A stretch of DNA of 9,058 bases, from contig JAQVID010000084.1 in the NCBI GenBank assembly GCA_028695865.1, positions 1-9,058 on the forward strand, in the 5' to 3' direction. Source of the DNA: Thermoguttaceae bacterium. Lineage in GTDB: Bacteria > Planctomycetota > Planctomycetia > Pirellulales > Thermoguttaceae. Position numbers and translations under genes: made by a program. Below are positions 6,968 to 9,058 of this stretch, one piece after another (the stretch's first letter is position 1; each line of letters begins with the position of its first letter). The notes below the pieces were generated by a model. That model did no database searches. It was not told the origin of the DNA and saw only the letters and a list, made by a program, of their open reading frames with translations.

Positions 6968-6974
6968 CTTGCCC

Positions 6975-8354
6975 ATGGAAAAGATCAAAAAACCATCCGT
7001 CGCGGGTCAATTTTATACCGCGGACGAACAGACCCTCAGGCGTCAACTCACCGACTTTGCCGCCAAAACTCAACGGGATTGCGACGCGACAAGTCGTTTG
7101 GTCATTGCTCCGCATGCCGGGTATGTGTATTCGGGCGAATGTATGAGCCGGAGTATTGCTTACCTCCCTGCGGACGGGATTAAGAACGTTTTTATTATCG
7201 CGCCGTCGCACCACGCGTCCTTTACCGGTTTGGCGCTATCGTCTTTCGACCGATGGCAGACCCCGCTGGGTACCGTCGAAGTCAATGGAGAAATCAACCG
7301 CCTGCTTCGTTCTGATTTCGCGTGCAGTTTTCTCGATGAAGCATTCGCTCCGGAACACGCCGCGGAAGTCGAGGTTCCGTTTATTCAATATCATTATCCG
7401 CAAGGGGTACGAATCGTTCCCATTCTGGTTGGTCAAGTGATCCCGGAAAAAATTGCGCACGTTCTGCGTTCTTTTTATCCTGACCCGGAAAACGCTTTTG
7501 TGATTTCGTCGGACTTGTCGCATTTCTTGACTTCCCGTCAGGCGCGCAAGATTGACAGTCGAACGGCAGACATGATCGAAACAGGCAACGTTGCCGGATT
7601 TCACTGGGAGCAAGCGTGTGGCGCCATGGGCATTTTGGGCAGTGTCTTGTTCGCAAACGATGTAAAAAGCTCATTCATTCGGGCCGGGATGTGCAATTCC
7701 GGGGACGTGACCGGCGATCAGGACCGCGTTGTCGGTTACGGCAGTTGGTTCCTTTATGAAGGGACCAAAGAAGAATATCTCAAGAGGTTTTATTCTGAAT
7801 ACATTCTCAGTACCGTTCGGCGGGCCATTCGCGCGGGACTTGAGCGCCGCGACCGACTCAATCGGTCTGAAATTCCGTCTTACATGCCGGTCTTTGATCA
7901 GAAGGGAGCCTGTTTCGTTACGCTTGAAATCAATCATGCTTTGCGAGGCTGTATCGGAACGATTGAGGCCCATGACCGACTGATCGACGATCTTCTTTCC
8001 AATTCGTGGAACGCGGCGTTTGGCGATCCCCGGTTTCGTCCTCTGACTCATGACGAATTTGAGCAGACTCGCATTTCGGTTTCTCTGCTGGAAACGCCCA
8101 AACCGCTGACGTTCAACTCCGAGAAAGAAATGCTCGACCAAATTACGCCGTTTGAGCACGGTGTGATTATTTCGGACTTGTCGCGTCGCGCCGTGTATTT
8201 GCCTTCGGTCTGGAAGCAGTTGCCTGACAAAGATTCCTTCATGAAGAATTTGAAACACAAAGCCGGTTTACCGATTGATCATTTTTCCAATACGTTTCAG
8301 GCCTGGGTCTTCCGCGCCGCGTATATCGAAGAGAAACATGCCGATTCCACTTGA
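6975..8354 (+). CDS. Memo-like / AMMECR1 fusion (AmmeMemoRadiSam proteins B and A)
   Basis: A 459-residue cytoplasmic protein with two domains. Residues about 6-262 are the Memo domain, related to class III extradiol dioxygenases: 'APHAGYVYSG' (H47), 'APSHH' (H79/H80), 'PEHAAEVEVPF', 'ISSDLSHF' (D180, H183) and 'ACGAMGI' (C215). These match the metal-site residues of human MEMO1, so metal binding is likely retained. Residues about 270-455 are the AMMECR1 domain, with its hallmark 'LRGCIGT' (324-330, within 'HALRGCIGTIEAHD') and 'DPRFRPLTHDEF'. The two are separate genes in many genomes and one polypeptide here, which implies 1:1 action, presumably with the radical SAM partner encoded divergently. 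The biochemical role is not established to my knowledge. Transcription is probably from the promoter at 6892-6920. Confidence 0.93.
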   Translation: MEKIKKPSVAGQFYTADEQTLRRQLTDFAAKTQRDCDATSRLVIAPHAGYVYSGECMSRSIAYLPADGIKNVFIIAPSHHASFTGLALSSFDRWQTPLGTVEVNGEINRLLRSDFACSFLDEAFAPEHAAEVEVPFIQYHYPQGVRIVPILVGQVIPEKIAHVLRSFYPDPENAFVISSDLSHFLTSRQARKIDSRTADMIETGNVAGFHWEQACGAMGILGSVLFANDVKSSFIRAGMCNSGDVTGDQDRVVGYGSWFLYEGTKEEYLKRFYSEYILSTVRRAIRAGLERRDRLNRSEIPSYMPVFDQKGACFVTLEINHALRGCIGTIEAHDRLIDDLLSNSWNAAFGDPRFRPLTHDEFEQTRISVSLLETPKPLTFNSEKEMLDQITPFEHGVIISDLSRRAVYLPSVWKQLPDKDSFMKNLKHKAGLPIDHFSNTFQAWVFRAAYIEEKHADST

Positions 8355-8405
8355 CCTTGTCCGACGCGGCACGGAGCTTTTTCCGTGTTCCCCGGATAAA
8401 CAAGG
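8355..8405 (+). terminator. Nested hairpin after the Memo-AMMECR1 gene, possible terminator
   Basis: The inner stem is CACGGA (8370-8375) and TCCGTG (8382-8387) around a six-base loop GCTTTT. The outer arms CCTTGT (8355-8360) and ACAAGG (8400-8405) also pair, and a short TCCG/CGGA pairing lies between. The structure starts at the base after the stop codon. It lacks a downstream T-run, so it is not a classical intrinsic terminator. It could instead protect the mRNA 3' end or be a factor-dependent signal. Confidence 0.35.
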
Positions 8406-8444
8406 AATGAATGACCGAAATTTGAAGAATCGGTAGTACAAAAG

Positions 8445-8473
8445 TTGGTACTCCGTTCTGAAATTATTTAAAT
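8445..8473 (+). promoter_or_regulatory. Possible promoter of the ParA-like gene
   Basis: TTGGTA (8445-8450) and TTAAAT (8468-8473) are 17 bp apart, and each matches four of six consensus positions. A small inverted repeat, AGTAC (8435-8439) with GTACT (8448-8452), overlaps the -35 side and could be an autoregulatory site, since ParA-type genes often repress themselves. The match is weak. Confidence 0.3.
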
Positions 8474-8490
8474 CGAAAGACAGCAAGCAT

Positions 8491-9058
8491 ATGATGGACT
8501 CGCAAAACGAAACAAAACCACGTCAACAACTGCTCGACGAATTGAATGATCTTGAAAATGATTTTAACCAAATGCGCAAACGCTTTGACGAATTAAAGTC
8601 GGATTTAACCCTTGTTCTGGAGCATATCCAGAGTAACGATACTCTTTTGGAAAAACTCGACATGCGCGATGTGTCCGTTTGGGCTGAACCAACAAAATGC
8701 GAGCAGTCGGAGATTCCTCCTTTTGTCCCCATTGAGAATCGACCACTTGGCAAACGGGGGGTCTCGACCCGTTTCGTCTCCATGATCAATCTCAAAGGCG
8801 GCGTCGGAAAAACTACGCTGAGTGCCAATCTGGCGGCTGCTTACGCGGCGGGAAATTACAAACAGCCAGCCGGCCAACCGGGCACGCCACTCAAAGTTCT
8901 TGTTATCGACCTTGACTTCCAGGGAACCTTGAGTCAGCGCTGCATAGGAGGCGAAACCTTGAATCAGGCTATGGCCAGTCACGCAACTTCCGCAAGACTG
9001 CTTTATCCCCCCAAGGCAAAAACGACAAAAGCCAAAGAGCTTGTTGTTCCGTTTATTC
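8491..9058 (+). CDS. ParA/MinD-family ATPase with coiled-coil N-terminus (3' end outside window)
   Basis: The frame is open from ATG 8491 (a second ATG follows at 8494) to the window edge, giving 189 codons. No clear Shine-Dalgarno is visible, so the exact start is uncertain. Residues about 11-58 are highly charged with heptad-like spacing ('LLDELNDLENDFNQMRKRFDELKSDL'), suggesting a coiled coil. A linker follows, then 'VSMINLKGGVGKTTLSANLA', with the deviant Walker A motif KGGVGKTT (102-109) that marks ParA/MinD/Soj ATPases. 'VLVIDLDFQGTLSQ' (about 137-149) is the Walker A' segment. Such ATPases dimerise on ATP and position plasmids, chromosomes or large protein cargo. The N-terminal extension of about 95 residues replaces the helix-turn-helix often found in plasmid ParA proteins, so the cargo is unclear. 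A ParB-like or cargo gene would be expected just outside the window. Confidence 0.85.
   Translation, partial: MMDSQNETKPRQQLLDELNDLENDFNQMRKRFDELKSDLTLVLEHIQSNDTLLEKLDMRDVSVWAEPTKCEQSEIPPFVPIENRPLGKRGVSTRFVSMINLKGGVGKTTLSANLAAAYAAGNYKQPAGQPGTPLKVLVIDLDFQGTLSQRCIGGETLNQAMASHATSARLLYPPKAKTTKAKELVVPFI

Larger units (their letters stand above)
6461..6974. other. Divergent regulatory region between amrS and the Memo-AMMECR1 gene
   Basis: 514 bp without a convincing gene. From left to right it holds the amrS Shine-Dalgarno (6468-6472), a triple 11-bp repeat (6531-6563), about 220 bp in which I recognise nothing, a five-unit 12-bp repeat (6786-6845), a sigma70-type promoter (6892-6920) with an overlapping palindrome, and a short leader. 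The leader has two direct ATCACGA copies (6927-6933 and 6943-6949). The open frames crossing this stretch lack ribosome-binding sites and known similarity, and translate the repeats in arbitrary frames. For a divergent promoter region it is unusually long. Confidence 0.7.

Noticed and set aside
6711..7214. 167-codon open frame on the - strand over the promoter and start of the Memo-AMMECR1 gene
   Set aside because: It overlaps a strong promoter and the Memo N-terminus. The product is low-complexity over the repeats and has no known domain.

Overview
The window reads like a chromosomal segment of a planctomycete. The C-terminal fragment at the left edge has the 'GFRV-RPL' ending common in planctomycete formylglycine-generating-enzyme-like proteins, and it is followed by two secreted proteins of carbohydrate-active type. 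Base composition looks balanced, near 50% G+C. An anaerobic or facultative lifestyle would fit the radical SAM gene. The phylum is an inference from protein style only.

Left part (1-4588, all + strand): the end of an FGE/SUMF1-family gene closes with a good intrinsic terminator (392-428). A new transcription unit follows: a secreted DUF4874/DUF4832 protein (506-2167) and, 33 bp later, a secreted glycoside-hydrolase-like protein (2201-4588). Both have clear signal peptides and strong Shine-Dalgarno sequences. They probably act together outside the cytoplasm on a polysaccharide or glycoconjugate, whose identity cannot be read from sequence. An A/T-cored inverted repeat (439-468) lies upstream of this pair.

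Middle (4589-4914): 326 bp between convergent units, with no convincing gene, carrying two tandem copies of a 25-bp repeat.

Right-centre (4915-8354): an AmmeMemoRadiSam locus, a conserved but functionally unassigned gene set. The radical SAM protein amrS (5432-6460, - strand) is divergent from a single gene that fuses the Memo-like domain (system protein B) to the AMMECR1 domain (system protein A) (6975-8354, + strand). A CX5R protein tyrosine/dual-specificity phosphatase gene (4915-5439) overlaps the end of amrS by 8 bases (ATGACTGA), so the two are probably translationally coupled. The 514-bp divergent region holds a triple 11-bp repeat, a five-unit 12-bp repeat, and a good sigma70-type promoter. 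That promoter's -10 box lies inside a palindrome made of the same half-site as the 11-bp repeat, which suggests one regulator for both arms.

Right edge (8355-9058): a nested hairpin, then the start of a ParA/MinD-type ATPase (8491 to beyond the window) with a coiled-coil N-terminal extension.
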